Shown here: positions 1 to 9,069 of the stretch, in pieces
Layout: each line of letters opens with the position of its first letter
How positions within the stretch are numbered: position 1 is the first letter of the stretch
From: Acinetobacter populi
GTDB lineage: Bacteria; Pseudomonadota; Gammaproteobacteria; Pseudomonadales; Moraxellaceae
Assembly: GCF_002174125.1 (NCBI RefSeq)
Contig: NZ_NEXX01000002.1
Coordinates: forward strand, 496,001 to 560,000
Reading direction: 5' to 3'
DNA: 64,000 nucleotides
The notes under the pieces: generated by a model
Told to the model about the DNA's origin: nothing
Databases searched by the model: none
The model's input: only the letters and a program-made list of their open reading frames with translations
Made by a program: the position numbers and the translations under genes

Positions 1-566
1 AAAAGTTACAGGATTTTGTCAATCGTCAGGTTGGTAATGTACCTATCGAAAAATTTCCAAAACGTTTTGCAGCCATTGCAACAGATTTAAATACCGGCAA
101 GAAAGTTGAATTTATACGAGGCAATGCCGGACAAGCTGTACGTGCCTCTTGCAGTATTCCCAATGTATTTGTACCTGCTACCATTGCAGGAAAAAAATAC
201 GTCGATGGTGGTCTGGTTAGTCCTATTCCTGTTGAAACAGCAAAAAATATGGGCGCAGATATTGTCATTGCGGTGGATATTTCTGCGCGTCCACAAAGCG
301 GCAAGTCCATGAATATGTGGGGTTTACTTGACCAAACCATCAATATTATGGGCCAATCCAGTATTAATTACGAACTCAATCAGGCAGATATCGTGATTAA
401 ACCTACCGTTGGTCATCTTGGTGTGTTAGATTTAAAAGCACGTAATGAATCCATCTTGGCCGGTGAACAGGCTGCACAAGGTCAAATACCAAAAATCAAA
501 AAAATTCTGGCTGATTTTGCCAGATCACCCCAAGCATTATTGCCACCACCCAAGGCAAAATTTTAA
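1..566 (+). CDS. Patatin-like phospholipase (RssA/NTE family), 3' part
   Basis: The reading frame is open from the window edge (frame starting at base 3) to a TAA at 564-566, so the 5' end with the nucleophile motif lies outside. The visible part has the patatin catalytic aspartate motif DGG inside KKYVDGGLVSP (bases about 198-230), preceded by a segment reading AVRASCSIPNVF that matches the family's A-SxxxP-F region. Patatin-like proteins are lipid acyl hydrolases. The NfeD and SPFH genes follow on the same strand after 28 bases. Substrate cannot be told. Only the C-terminal domain is seen, but the family call is firm. Confidence 0.85.
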   Translation, partial: KLQDFVNRQVGNVPIEKFPKRFAAIATDLNTGKKVEFIRGNAGQAVRASCSIPNVFVPATIAGKKYVDGGLVSPIPVETAKNMGADIVIAVDISARPQSGKSMNMWGLLDQTINIMGQSSINYELNQADIVIKPTVGHLGVLDLKARNESILAGEQAAQGQIPKIKKILADFARSPQALLPPPKAKF

Positions 567-594
567 TCAAATAATACCATAGGGCGATATCACC

Positions 595-1065
595 ATGAAT
601 TTCAACATTGAACCTTGGCACTGGTTCCTACTGGGGATTGCACTTATCGTGCTGGAAATTTTTGCACCGAGTTTTACCATTTTCTGGTTTGGTTTGGCTG
701 CGGTTATGGTCAGTGTTCTACTCTGGTTATTTCCCATGATGCCGGTTCCCCTGCAAATCATGACTTGGATCATTTTATCGATCCTGATTACTTTCCTTTG
801 GTTTAAATTTATTAAGCCTTTATCCAAAGACCATACCAAAGCAGGACTTCCCCGTGAAGCCACGATTGGGCAAGTGGGTATGGTGATTCACATTATTCCC
901 GAACACAATGAAGTCATTGTTCGTTTTCCGATGCCAATTTTAGGCACTGATGAATGGACCTGTCGCTGTCTGGAACCTATCAATGTTGGTGATCGTGTAT
1001 CAGTAACAGACATTCTGGGTAATCAGCTCGTTGTTGTTCCACAACAATCACACAATAAAAACTGA
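595..1065 (+). CDS. NfeD-like membrane protein
   Basis: This 156-residue protein has two or three hydrophobic segments in residues 10-75 (one reads WFLLGIALIVLEIF), followed by a soluble C-terminal domain of about 75 residues with the OB-fold pattern of NfeD proteins (GQVGMVIHI, then GDRVSVTDILGNQLVV). NfeD proteins sit in the inner membrane and are typically encoded with an SPFH (stomatin-like) partner, as here: the next gene starts 10 bases after this stop. It is the short NfeD form without the ClpP-like protease domain. A role in membrane microdomain organisation is inferred from the family. Confidence 0.85.
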   Translation: MNFNIEPWHWFLLGIALIVLEIFAPSFTIFWFGLAAVMVSVLLWLFPMMPVPLQIMTWIILSILITFLWFKFIKPLSKDHTKAGLPREATIGQVGMVIHIIPEHNEVIVRFPMPILGTDEWTCRCLEPINVGDRVSVTDILGNQLVVVPQQSHNKN

Positions 1066-1075
1066 GGATTTAATC

Positions 1076-1924
1076 ATGACTTTTGCCATTATTCTTGCTG
1101 TTCTGGTCGCTATTGCGATATACAGTACAGTCACTTTGGTGCCACAAGGCTATAAATTTATCGTGCAGCGATTAGGGAAATATCATGCCACCCTGACGCC
1201 CGGGATTAATTTTATTATTCCATTTATGGATAAAGTTGCTTATAAAGTCACCACAAAAGACATTGTACTTGATATTCCATCACAGGAAGTCATCACCCGT
1301 GACAATGCAGTACTTCTGATGAATGCTGTGGCCTATATCAACATCACTGCGCCGGAAAAAGCAGTTTACGGGATTGAAGATTACACTTGGGCAATCCAGA
1401 ATCTAGTACAAACAACACTACGTTCTATTGCAGGTGAAATGAATCTCGATGATGCCCTTTCTTCCCGGGATCATATCAAGGCAAAATTAAAGATTGCGAT
1501 TTCTGATGATATTGCAGACTGGGGCATCACCCTTAAAACAGTAGAAATTCAAGATATTAAACCTTCATCCACCATGCAGGCAGCGATGGAAGCACAGGCA
1601 GCAGCAGAACGCCAACGCCGTGCAACTGTTACAAAAGCCGATGGTGAAAAACAGGCTGCTATTTTAGAAGCAGAAGGACGTTTGGAAGCATCGCGTCGTG
1701 ATGCCGAAGCACAGGTTGTTCTGGCAGAAGCCTCACAAAAAGCCATTGAAATGGTAACATCTGCGGTAGGAGAAAAAGAAATTCCTGTCGCTTATTTACT
1801 GGGTGAGCAGTATGTCAAAGCCATGCAGGACATGGCCAAGTCCAATAATGCCAAAACTGTGGTCTTACCTTCAGATATTCTCAATACCATTCGTGGTGTC
1901 ATGGGACGTCATAACGCACCATAA
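1076..1924 (+). CDS. SPFH/Band 7 (stomatin/paraslipin-like) protein
   Basis: 282 residues. An N-terminal hydrophobic anchor (FAIILAVLVAIAIY) is followed by the SPFH domain (LVPQGYKFIVQRLGKYH, then the TPGINFIIPF stretch typical of stomatins). A long Ala/Glu-rich coiled coil follows (AAMEAQAAAERQRRA, then repeated EAEGR and AEAQVVLAEA units), ending in VLPSDIL. The start at 1076 is chosen because GAGG lies 9 bases upstream and the anchor begins there; the longer frame from 1031 overlaps nfeD and has no ribosome site. Family members oligomerise at the membrane and organise lipid or protease complexes. The NfeD neighbour supports this. A terminator follows directly. Confidence 0.88.
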   Translation: MTFAIILAVLVAIAIYSTVTLVPQGYKFIVQRLGKYHATLTPGINFIIPFMDKVAYKVTTKDIVLDIPSQEVITRDNAVLLMNAVAYINITAPEKAVYGIEDYTWAIQNLVQTTLRSIAGEMNLDDALSSRDHIKAKLKIAISDDIADWGITLKTVEIQDIKPSSTMQAAMEAQAAAERQRRATVTKADGEKQAAILEAEGRLEASRRDAEAQVVLAEASQKAIEMVTSAVGEKEIPVAYLLGEQYVKAMQDMAKSNNAKTVVLPSDILNTIRGVMGRHNAP

Positions 1925-1927
1925 TCG

Positions 1928-1958
1928 AAAAGAGCGCATTTCATATGCGCTCTTTTTT
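1928..1958 (+). terminator. Rho-independent terminator after the NfeD/SPFH pair
   Basis: A perfect 9-bp stem (AGAGCGCAT at 1931-1939 and ATGCGCTCT at 1945-1953) has a 5-base loop and a T-run at 1953-1958. Four T's on the opposite side mean it may also serve the convergent fil cluster. Confidence 0.85.
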
Positions 1959-2044
1959 ATTGTTCACTTGATCAACACATCATAATTTCATCAAGCGATG
2001 TATCAATATAACCCTGAATATAAATTCTACAATCACTATTCAAA

Positions 2045-3940
2045 TCATGGTTTTACTTGTCCACGCGCATAACAACTGGCTAAACTAACACTTACTGTAC
2101 CGGTTAAACGTGCGATCTGATCTTTTTCCTTATCAGTTAAAACAGGATTTTCAGCGGCTTGAGCATAAATCGCCTTATAATTATTATAAATATTGACCCA
2201 TTGTGCGACCCCATTACTATAGTTAGTCAGATTAATATTGCCATTCTCATTCGTTAACAAGCTATATAAATTAATCTTGGCCCCACCACTGTTTACTGTG
2301 ATTACGCCAGAGTTTCCAAGTACGGTGCCTGATAGGCCCAATAAAACACCATCTAATGTATTAAACTGTGTACCTGATAAAATCATCCGTATCGCAATTG
2401 CATAGTCATTTTGATTAGGTTGGTAATTGGTAGCACTTACTGTACCAATACGATATTGCGTCACACCGTAGTTATCAACCAGATTAACCTGTGAGTTATC
2501 CACTGTTCCACATTGTCCGGACATATCAGTATCAGTTGCGCCAGCTTTGATATCTGTACGAATATCACCAAACTCATCAATGACGATACCCAAATCTACA
2601 TCTTTAAAAGTTTGTTCACTGGTGACTTTAAAACGTAAAGTCGCGTATAATGGGAAATAATATTTTTCACCTGGATTGATATTTTTAATCGATCTAAACA
2701 CATGACGATCCAGATAAGAAATCGGATAAGCCTTTACAAAATCAACAACGCCTGCATAATTTTCACTGCCTGTACTCATGGTCCACTTTGCAAGATCATT
2801 GGCAGGTGCAGAATCTTCACCAGTAATATATTTATACAGCGTTTCCGAACCGGCAGCCATATAGTCATTAATTAACCGCCCCTGATTAATAAATAAATTT
2901 TCATTATTTGAAGTGACAAATTTAAATTTATCCACCGTACCTATGCGGTCATTAATTGGGTTAATCCAGTTTTGCTGACTACTGGCATACATAAAAATTG
3001 GATTTGCAGTTTTAATTAAATCAATGGCACTGGCAATCGTTTCAGACGTGACCGTTGGTTTACCACGCCATTGAAGACCATATCCTTGAGTATAACCTTG
3101 TCGATCAGACAATAAAAAGAAAGAACCAAGCAAAGTATTTTTATTGTCACCAGTGCCTGAATATCCAATCATCCCATCTGTCACTGTAATTAAAATGGGT
3201 GGATCTGCTTGATATACTGCACCCAGCGTAATATTAATCGCTTGCTTTAATACCGCCATAGCTTCCGTATCGGAAATTTGGGTGACATCAATCCAAGGCT
3301 TAAGAATTGCAGCATATTGCCCGTTCTGATACGCAGTGAGATCAACTTTCTGAGTAATATTAGACAAGCCTTCCAAACTGGTAGAACTTAGGCTAATCGG
3401 CTGGACATCTCCGATCACATTACTATCAGTTTTCTGGTGACCAATTGCCTGAAAAATCTTAATTAGATCCAGAGCAACTTTAACTGTTGCATCACTTTGC
3501 TCAAGTGATGTTGCAGCTTGGCCAGTTAAACCTTCTGCCATATCCAATGTAGTCAAATGTACTGGACTGTCATCAGTACTTACTTGACCTAGCTTGGAAA
3601 GTTTGACACTTCCCAATTCTACCCGAGAAGTATCATTGGCATTTAAGAAAAATGTGATTGTATCGCCCTTATCACATCCACCTGTCACACTGTTGCCATT
3701 CACCTGCGTTTTAAAGGTATTTATCGTATCACTACTACAGGTATATTGAATTCCGGCAATCGGATACTCAAGCATAAATGGGAAACATGAATCACTTGAG
3801 CTGGCGATTGTACAGCCGACAGCTGTTGTATCTTCAGGTTTTACTCTTGGATCCTCATCAATATTATTACTACCACCACCACATGCTGTCAGCATTAAAC
3901 ATAATGTAGAGATGGAAAACGGTAACATAAATTTATTCAT
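2045..3940 (-). CDS. filF: FilF-like lipoprotein (putative pilus system)
   Basis: 631 residues. The N-terminus is a lipoprotein signal peptide ending in the lipobox LTAC, with Cys20 followed by a GGGSNN linker. The rest is a long secreted region without a catalytic motif I recognise; it has many short Asn/Gly/Thr-rich beta-strand-like stretches and several cysteines (for example CTIASSSDSC) that could form disulfides. It is the last gene of a minus-strand run of seven secreted or outer-membrane proteins and begins 33 bases after filE. The name follows the FilA-FilF set annotated in Acinetobacter as a putative pilus system. Size, lipobox and position fit FilF; the molecular role is unknown. 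Confidence 0.75.
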   Translation of the reverse strand: MNKFMLPFSISTLCLMLTACGGGSNNIDEDPRVKPEDTTAVGCTIASSSDSCFPFMLEYPIAGIQYTCSSDTINTFKTQVNGNSVTGGCDKGDTITFFLNANDTSRVELGSVKLSKLGQVSTDDSPVHLTTLDMAEGLTGQAATSLEQSDATVKVALDLIKIFQAIGHQKTDSNVIGDVQPISLSSTSLEGLSNITQKVDLTAYQNGQYAAILKPWIDVTQISDTEAMAVLKQAINITLGAVYQADPPILITVTDGMIGYSGTGDNKNTLLGSFFLLSDRQGYTQGYGLQWRGKPTVTSETIASAIDLIKTANPIFMYASSQQNWINPINDRIGTVDKFKFVTSNNENLFINQGRLINDYMAAGSETLYKYITGEDSAPANDLAKWTMSTGSENYAGVVDFVKAYPISYLDRHVFRSIKNINPGEKYYFPLYATLRFKVTSEQTFKDVDLGIVIDEFGDIRTDIKAGATDTDMSGQCGTVDNSQVNLVDNYGVTQYRIGTVSATNYQPNQNDYAIAIRMILSGTQFNTLDGVLLGLSGTVLGNSGVITVNSGGAKINLYSLLTNENGNINLTNYSNGVAQWVNIYNNYKAIYAQAAENPVLTDKEKDQIARLTGTVSVSLASCYARGQVKP

Positions 3941-3973
3941 TCTTATAACTCGTCCTTAAATACTCATAAAAGC

Positions 3974-5167
3974 TTACTTTAAAACAGTGAGTTTGATTTG
4001 TCCCTGATTACTCAACGTCAATGTCGGCACATCCACTGCTTGCTCAAGTGCAGTCAACAACACAAATTTGCTCTCATTCGGTACATGTATAATACCTTCG
4101 ATAGATTCATTTTGTAACATTGTTGATGGATAAGCTGTGGAGAAAAAGGCACTGGCACCTTCGATTAAACAACCATTACGATCCAAGAAAATTGCCATAG
4201 GCCAATAATAAGAAGGATGATCAACATGGCTACCATAGGAGGTGATTTTAAAATTCTGGATCCCTTCCTCCAATGCAACCAATTGATAATCAAATTGATC
4301 ATGAAAAGGTGCACGTGGCCATAATGACAATGGTCGATTAATCAATAATTTTTTAGATTTTGTTTGAGCTTTTTGATCCACACATTGAATCGGTAAAGCC
4401 TGAGAGAGTTCATCCTTGGATAAAACCTTATAATTGACGCCCAAAGCGACAGGGATATTCGCTATTTTCTGCGTCTTTACATCGGATTGAAACAAGGACA
4501 TATCTGCACCTTTCTCCCGCTCCAGTACATCCCAGCTTGCCCCACCAGCAACATTCGGAATTTGATAGAATCTTTTTTTGTTATCTAAATTGAATTCTTT
4601 AGACTCCAGATATTCAGATTCATAATATTTTTCACCATCGATAATATGGTACGGTAGATCACTTGCTTCTTGTTTGCTGGGCGGTACAGTATTAACGACA
4701 TGAGATTCATCTGGATTAGATATTATCTTGACCTGCTGTGATGTATTAGAATCTGACTGCATCTTCTGAGCAGGTGCTGGATCAGGCATTTGAACTTTTA
4801 CTGCTTTTGATTCCACAAGCGGTTTCTCAATTACTGTTGTAACTAGTGTGGTAGAAATATTGCTTTCTGGAAGGAGAACTTTTTCATTGTTTGGAATAAC
4901 CTTTACTTCGGTTTTCTCTTTTTTAGACTTAAAGAAAGAAAAAAAACCTTCTTTAGATGCGTCCTGATCAACTTTATCTTCTTTAGCTTTTTTCTCTTCT
5001 TTAGCCTTTGGCATTGCCTCGATCGGACGTGGCACAATCATTGGACGACCATCAGGACCAATAATTGTTACCATATCAGGTTGTTGGGCAATACCCGACT
5101 GCACCAGCAATAAACTGATAAATAAACAACAGAATGGAAACTTATTACGCATCATACTGTTTACCAT
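3974..5167 (-). CDS. filE: FilE-like secreted protein (putative pilus system)
   Basis: 397 residues. A signal peptide (hydrophobic core CCLFISLLLV, likely cut after SGIAQ) is followed by the short conserved-looking segment IIGPDGRPMIVPRP. A low-complexity linker rich in Lys/Glu/Asp comes next (about residues 50-170), then a folded C-terminal domain that includes GGASWDVLEREKG. It starts inside the end of filD with a 7-base overlap, so the two are probably translationally coupled. Methionines 5 and 6 are alternative starts nearer the signal peptide. No enzyme motif is visible. Naming rests on order, size and memory of the Acinetobacter FilE family. Confidence 0.7.
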   Translation of the reverse strand: MVNSMMRNKFPFCCLFISLLLVQSGIAQQPDMVTIIGPDGRPMIVPRPIEAMPKAKEEKKAKEDKVDQDASKEGFFSFFKSKKEKTEVKVIPNNEKVLLPESNISTTLVTTVIEKPLVESKAVKVQMPDPAPAQKMQSDSNTSQQVKIISNPDESHVVNTVPPSKQEASDLPYHIIDGEKYYESEYLESKEFNLDNKKRFYQIPNVAGGASWDVLEREKGADMSLFQSDVKTQKIANIPVALGVNYKVLSKDELSQALPIQCVDQKAQTKSKKLLINRPLSLWPRAPFHDQFDYQLVALEEGIQNFKITSYGSHVDHPSYYWPMAIFLDRNGCLIEGASAFFSTAYPSTMLQNESIEGIIHVPNESKFVLLTALEQAVDVPTLTLSNQGQIKLTVLK

Positions 5168-6825
5168 CTTGTCCGATAAGTAAGCCCTAAAAGATGTACT
5201 TTCAGGTTGGTTTTAATGTCCAGTCCAGCATAAGGATTGTAAATTACATTATTAACGCCCGTCTGATTGGCAAGCGTACTGGTATTAGCTGGAATACTGT
5301 CTTTACTTCGCAATTGTGCAATGGTTAGATCAATATCTGTATCCTCATCAAAACGATAAGTCAAACCCAACCCAAATAACTGTGCATTATTCAGTGGAAT
5401 CATTGGATTACGCTTATTGTCTGGAATGGCGGAAGATCGTGGCTCGTAACCTGCCCGAAGTTGCAGGCGATCTGTTGCATCATATTGTAAGCCAATCCCC
5501 CATGCCCATGCAGACTGAAATCCCACGGGTAAGGTCAGAGAATTATCAGTAATATTATTGGTTAATAATTTTGCAATTTTCAGGACACTAACGGAGCGGT
5601 CAAACTCCATTTTGAATTGATTCCATTTTTTATAATCTGTCCAACTTACATCAAAATTCACTTGCAAATCAGGCATAATTTTATATTTAATCCCAGCCTG
5701 AAAATGCTGAGGATACTCCAGATCCATGGCAACCAGTCCACTTTCTTTTCCCGGAATATAACTCGGAAAGCCTAAGATTGCCGATAAAATTTGTCCTGTC
5801 ACAGAAGAGTTCAACGCCGAAACCAGATCACGGGCACCATCTCCCGGTTGAATGCTATATTTACCCTTGAGCCGCATTTTACTATTGCTTTGATAGACCA
5901 TACCAAAGCCAAACTCATCAGTAGGTTCCCACAATATACCTAAGTTATAGGTAGGTGAAATACTCTGCTCCATGGAAACATTTATTTTTGCCAATTGATC
6001 AAATGGTCCCAACGAATTCTCTGCATTACACATACCAAATAACAAAAGATCCGTTACGATATTGCCATTTTCCAGAAATGGTGCACAAACATCTTCATGA
6101 ATTAAACGTAAAACACCGACCAATTCATTCGGTGCACGCATATTTGTATTCAGTGCAAGTGCCTGATAGGAAAGCCCAACAGAAGCACCAATAGAAAGGT
6201 TATCATTAATTTTATATGCAGCAGATGGCGACAAATAAGTAACGCGTTCAATCGCAATTTGTTGTCCCATATAATTTCCAGCATTACCATCTTCTGCACC
6301 AAATCCTGCAATCAATGGTGCATATACCGCATTGGCATAAGTAATTTTGGAACCTGGTGGGCGATATGCGGCACCCACTGTCGGTGCAATAACTGGCATT
6401 CCCTCACCAAGATCAACCATTTTTTTCAATATCGGTACATAAAGGGAAGGATATTCAACATCTCCTCTGACTGTGCCCTTAAAATCCGTACAAAGGCTGG
6501 ACGGATTGGTCGGTTCATCATTACAAACCAATGGATCATCAGAATAACCAAAAACATTATAACCCGCAGGTGCAGACCACTCTCTTTGCACATCAAAATG
6601 AGCCACAATACCTTGTAAATCCACCTGCAAGCCATCAATTTTGGTCAAACCTGCCGGATTAAAATGTACCGCAGAGACACCGGGCGGATCAGCTGTAACA
6701 GCATTCCCTAACGATAAGGATTTCAAATCAACAGATAAATTCTGCCCCAGACGTGCAAAGCTGCTGGTAGATAAGCCTGTTAATATTAAAGCGACAATAA
6801 GCGGTCGTAATTGGAGTGCGTTCAT
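5161..6825 (-). CDS. filD: OmpP1/FadL-type outer-membrane beta-barrel (FilD position)
   Basis: 554 residues with a signal peptide (LIVALILTGLSTSSFA). Just after it comes the FadL/OmpP1 hatch pattern, SLSLGNAVTADPPGVSAVHFNPAGL, in which the NPAGL motif is diagnostic. The protein ends in aromatic-terminated beta strands (LLGLTYRTRW), as outer-membrane barrels do. FadL-family proteins carry hydrophobic substrates across the outer membrane. Here the gene sits inside the Fil-type cluster, 10 bases after filC, so a role as a pilus-system barrel or lipid handler is inferred. The barrel call is firm; the letter D comes from recalled gene order. Confidence 0.75.
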   Translation of the reverse strand: MNALQLRPLIVALILTGLSTSSFARLGQNLSVDLKSLSLGNAVTADPPGVSAVHFNPAGLTKIDGLQVDLQGIVAHFDVQREWSAPAGYNVFGYSDDPLVCNDEPTNPSSLCTDFKGTVRGDVEYPSLYVPILKKMVDLGEGMPVIAPTVGAAYRPPGSKITYANAVYAPLIAGFGAEDGNAGNYMGQQIAIERVTYLSPSAAYKINDNLSIGASVGLSYQALALNTNMRAPNELVGVLRLIHEDVCAPFLENGNIVTDLLLFGMCNAENSLGPFDQLAKINVSMEQSISPTYNLGILWEPTDEFGFGMVYQSNSKMRLKGKYSIQPGDGARDLVSALNSSVTGQILSAILGFPSYIPGKESGLVAMDLEYPQHFQAGIKYKIMPDLQVNFDVSWTDYKKWNQFKMEFDRSVSVLKIAKLLTNNITDNSLTLPVGFQSAWAWGIGLQYDATDRLQLRAGYEPRSSAIPDNKRNPMIPLNNAQLFGLGLTYRFDEDTDIDLTIAQLRSKDSIPANTSTLANQTGVNNVIYNPYAGLDIKTNLKVHLLGLTYRTRW

Positions 6826-6835
6826 GATTCACTCC

Positions 6836-7993
6836 TTAGCGTGTATTACGCCCAAAGCCTAGGAAATCCAGAGGGAACGATAGACCTAAGCTAACATCCG
6901 GTGCGTCCTCTGTTAAACCAATTCCGACCGAACCATTAACAATCGTTTTTGGCGAAACCCTCACCCCCAATGAAATGCCTAGAGTGGCACTACTTTGATC
7001 TGCTGGTTTTGATGTCTCACCACTGGTAAAACGAAACTCTGAAGCCGTATTAAAACTTTGTTGATACGACATGGTCATCGATACATCATAATTAAAAGAA
7101 TAGGCAAAACCAAAAGCAAAACCGCCACTAACACCTGGATCAAATGAATCAAGAACACGAGAACCACGTAACTGATTTAAACCAGTTTCTTCAAATCCAT
7201 AATTTGCTGAAACAGAAGCAAATAAGACAACAGGGTCAATATATTTGCGGGTACTTGCACCGGCACCAACAGAATAATAGCCCTTACCTGTCGATAAATC
7301 TGTCATCGCATTTACTTCATAAGGACTATCACCTGTTTTTGTTGAAACATTACCAAATAAAATCAGAGGTAATCGTCCCTGTTTTAAAGGAAATGGTTCC
7401 CAGCGTGCACCAAAGGAAATATCTCCCAATCCCGCAGTTGACGTATCTTTAATATTATCAGTTTTGGCAACCAACGGTACGGAGGCAGTAAGTGTCAGAT
7501 TATCCAATACCCCATATTGTACTGTAAAGGTATTGGTTAGATTATGATTGGCATTGTCCTCAATACGTAATCGTGTAAGGGTTGAACTACTACTGTCTAG
7601 GGCTAAATCCAGTTGAGTATCGCGATAATATGTATAATCCAAATCATAAGTGCCCGAATACGAACCCTTTTTCAATAGGGAATATTGACGTTCCGATGCA
7701 GTAAAGACCTCTTCCAGATTATCCTTTTGTGTTGCATCACCTTCTTGCTGTTGTAAAGCTTCAGATGCACTTGAAGCAACATTCATTGATGGTGTTTCTT
7801 CAGCGACCTGCTTATTTTCAGGATCTTGATAGCTGGAACTTAGCGTACTTTCTTCTGGACTCACTACTGAAGGGGCTACATCTACAGCCACACGATCAGC
7901 TTCAGAAATTTCACTTTCTGTTACTCGATCCTCTGCATAGACCTGTCCTGCAAATGCTAATCCTATACTCAATCCTAAAGCTGTTCGATTCAT
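6836..7993 (-). CDS. filC: Outer-membrane beta-barrel-like protein (FilC position)
   Basis: 385 residues from the chosen start. A signal peptide (ALGLSIGLAFAGQVYA) is followed by an acidic low-complexity region to about residue 95. The rest is built of alternating amphipathic strands typical of a barrel (for example LTNTFTVQYGVLDNLTLTASVPLV and LGISLGVRVSPKT). Methionine 7 of the longer frame (start 8011) is preferred because the signal peptide follows it directly and GAG lies about 8 bases upstream. It has the look of a transporter-like barrel but no specific family motif. It is flanked by the C39 peptidase and the FadL-like gene. Confidence 0.65.
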   Translation of the reverse strand: MNRTALGLSIGLAFAGQVYAEDRVTESEISEADRVAVDVAPSVVSPEESTLSSSYQDPENKQVAEETPSMNVASSASEALQQQEGDATQKDNLEEVFTASERQYSLLKKGSYSGTYDLDYTYYRDTQLDLALDSSSSTLTRLRIEDNANHNLTNTFTVQYGVLDNLTLTASVPLVAKTDNIKDTSTAGLGDISFGARWEPFPLKQGRLPLILFGNVSTKTGDSPYEVNAMTDLSTGKGYYSVGAGASTRKYIDPVVLFASVSANYGFEETGLNQLRGSRVLDSFDPGVSGGFAFGFAYSFNYDVSMTMSYQQSFNTASEFRFTSGETSKPADQSSATLGISLGVRVSPKTIVNGSVGIGLTEDAPDVSLGLSFPLDFLGFGRNTR

Positions 7994-8047
7994 CCATTTA
8001 ATCTCGATCATCTGCGATACCTTTTCAATAATTTTTATTTACTACAA

Positions 8048-8884
8048 TCACTTACGCTTATAATACATACGCATATATGTATCTATTGGCTTACCATAGT
8101 TAGTGGAATTGGGATCTGCATCTAGTACCCTACGCATTGTTGCAGCATTATCTGCCAATTTTTCAAATTTATGCTCCGGATATTGCAAATCGACAAAAGC
8201 AAACTTATTGACTGTTGCATCATCGACATGACGCATATCATTTTCACTTAATACCAGTACATTATTAGGCTTTTGATACTCTGCCAACTCAACCATGAAT
8301 AACGTATTATTGTCCCAAATTTCGGCAAAGCGATCAGCATTAAAGCTGATATTACCCAACGCAGGATCTGCGACATAGATCCGGCCTTCGGCGTAACCTT
8401 TATACACTACAAAATGTTTAAAACCGGCATATGCAATAGGCACAATAACTGGTTTATCCAATGCAATAAGATCTTTAAGTTCAGCCCGATAACCACCACT
8501 TGAGTAACCAAGCGCTGTGACAAAACGTTTCATATCAAGCAGTGAAAAACTACGTCGTTCGATAATTCGTGCATACTCGCCATAACGTAACAAGCCATCC
8601 ATGGTTTGTTTTTCTGTCAGATTAGTGCCTGCATAACCATTTAATAGCGTAGTTAATGCTGCCGAACCACAACTATAGTCATAGGCTTGCTTGACAATAC
8701 CTCGAAATTGATCGACAGCTGCGGGGGTAATTTGCACTGATTCACGATGATTGCGGGTATAACTATTTTGCCGGCCATCCAGAACTTCTGTGTAATACAC
8801 AGTACCAGCAGGTTGATCTGCAACCTCAAATGCATCGGTTGCAAAATGGTAAATCAATGCAGAACCTAACGTAATAAGCAACAT
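8048..8884 (-). CDS. filB: C39-family cysteine peptidase (FilB position)
   Basis: 278 residues with an N-terminal hydrophobic segment (LLITLGSALIYHFA) that should export or anchor it. The C39 catalytic set is visible: QAYDYSCGSAAL with Cys72, GFKHFVVYKG with His157, and VADPALGN with Asp173. C39 peptidases usually remove double-glycine leaders inside ABC exporters. This one is stand-alone and predicted to act in the periplasm, so it may process a pilus-system component. The upstream FilA-like proteins have ordinary signal peptides, so the target is not obvious. A 54-base gap separates it from filC. Confidence 0.8.
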   Translation of the reverse strand: MLLITLGSALIYHFATDAFEVADQPAGTVYYTEVLDGRQNSYTRNHRESVQITPAAVDQFRGIVKQAYDYSCGSAALTTLLNGYAGTNLTEKQTMDGLLRYGEYARIIERRSFSLLDMKRFVTALGYSSGGYRAELKDLIALDKPVIVPIAYAGFKHFVVYKGYAEGRIYVADPALGNISFNADRFAEIWDNNTLFMVELAEYQKPNNVLVLSENDMRHVDDATVNKFAFVDLQYPEHKFEKLADNAATMRRVLDADPNSTNYGKPIDTYMRMYYKRK

Positions 8885-9069
8885 AGAAACTCTTTTTTTG
8901 TTTTAGGCAACTCTAAACGCGTCACCAAGTCCTGTGTTTATGCGACCATTCACTGGTGCACTGTCCCTTAAATTAATTACAAGATACCTTTTTTCTAGAA
9001 TAAAAACACTAATTTTTTTACTATTTGCATGCAATTTACAAATTGAATCACACAATAAGTATTAAAAAA

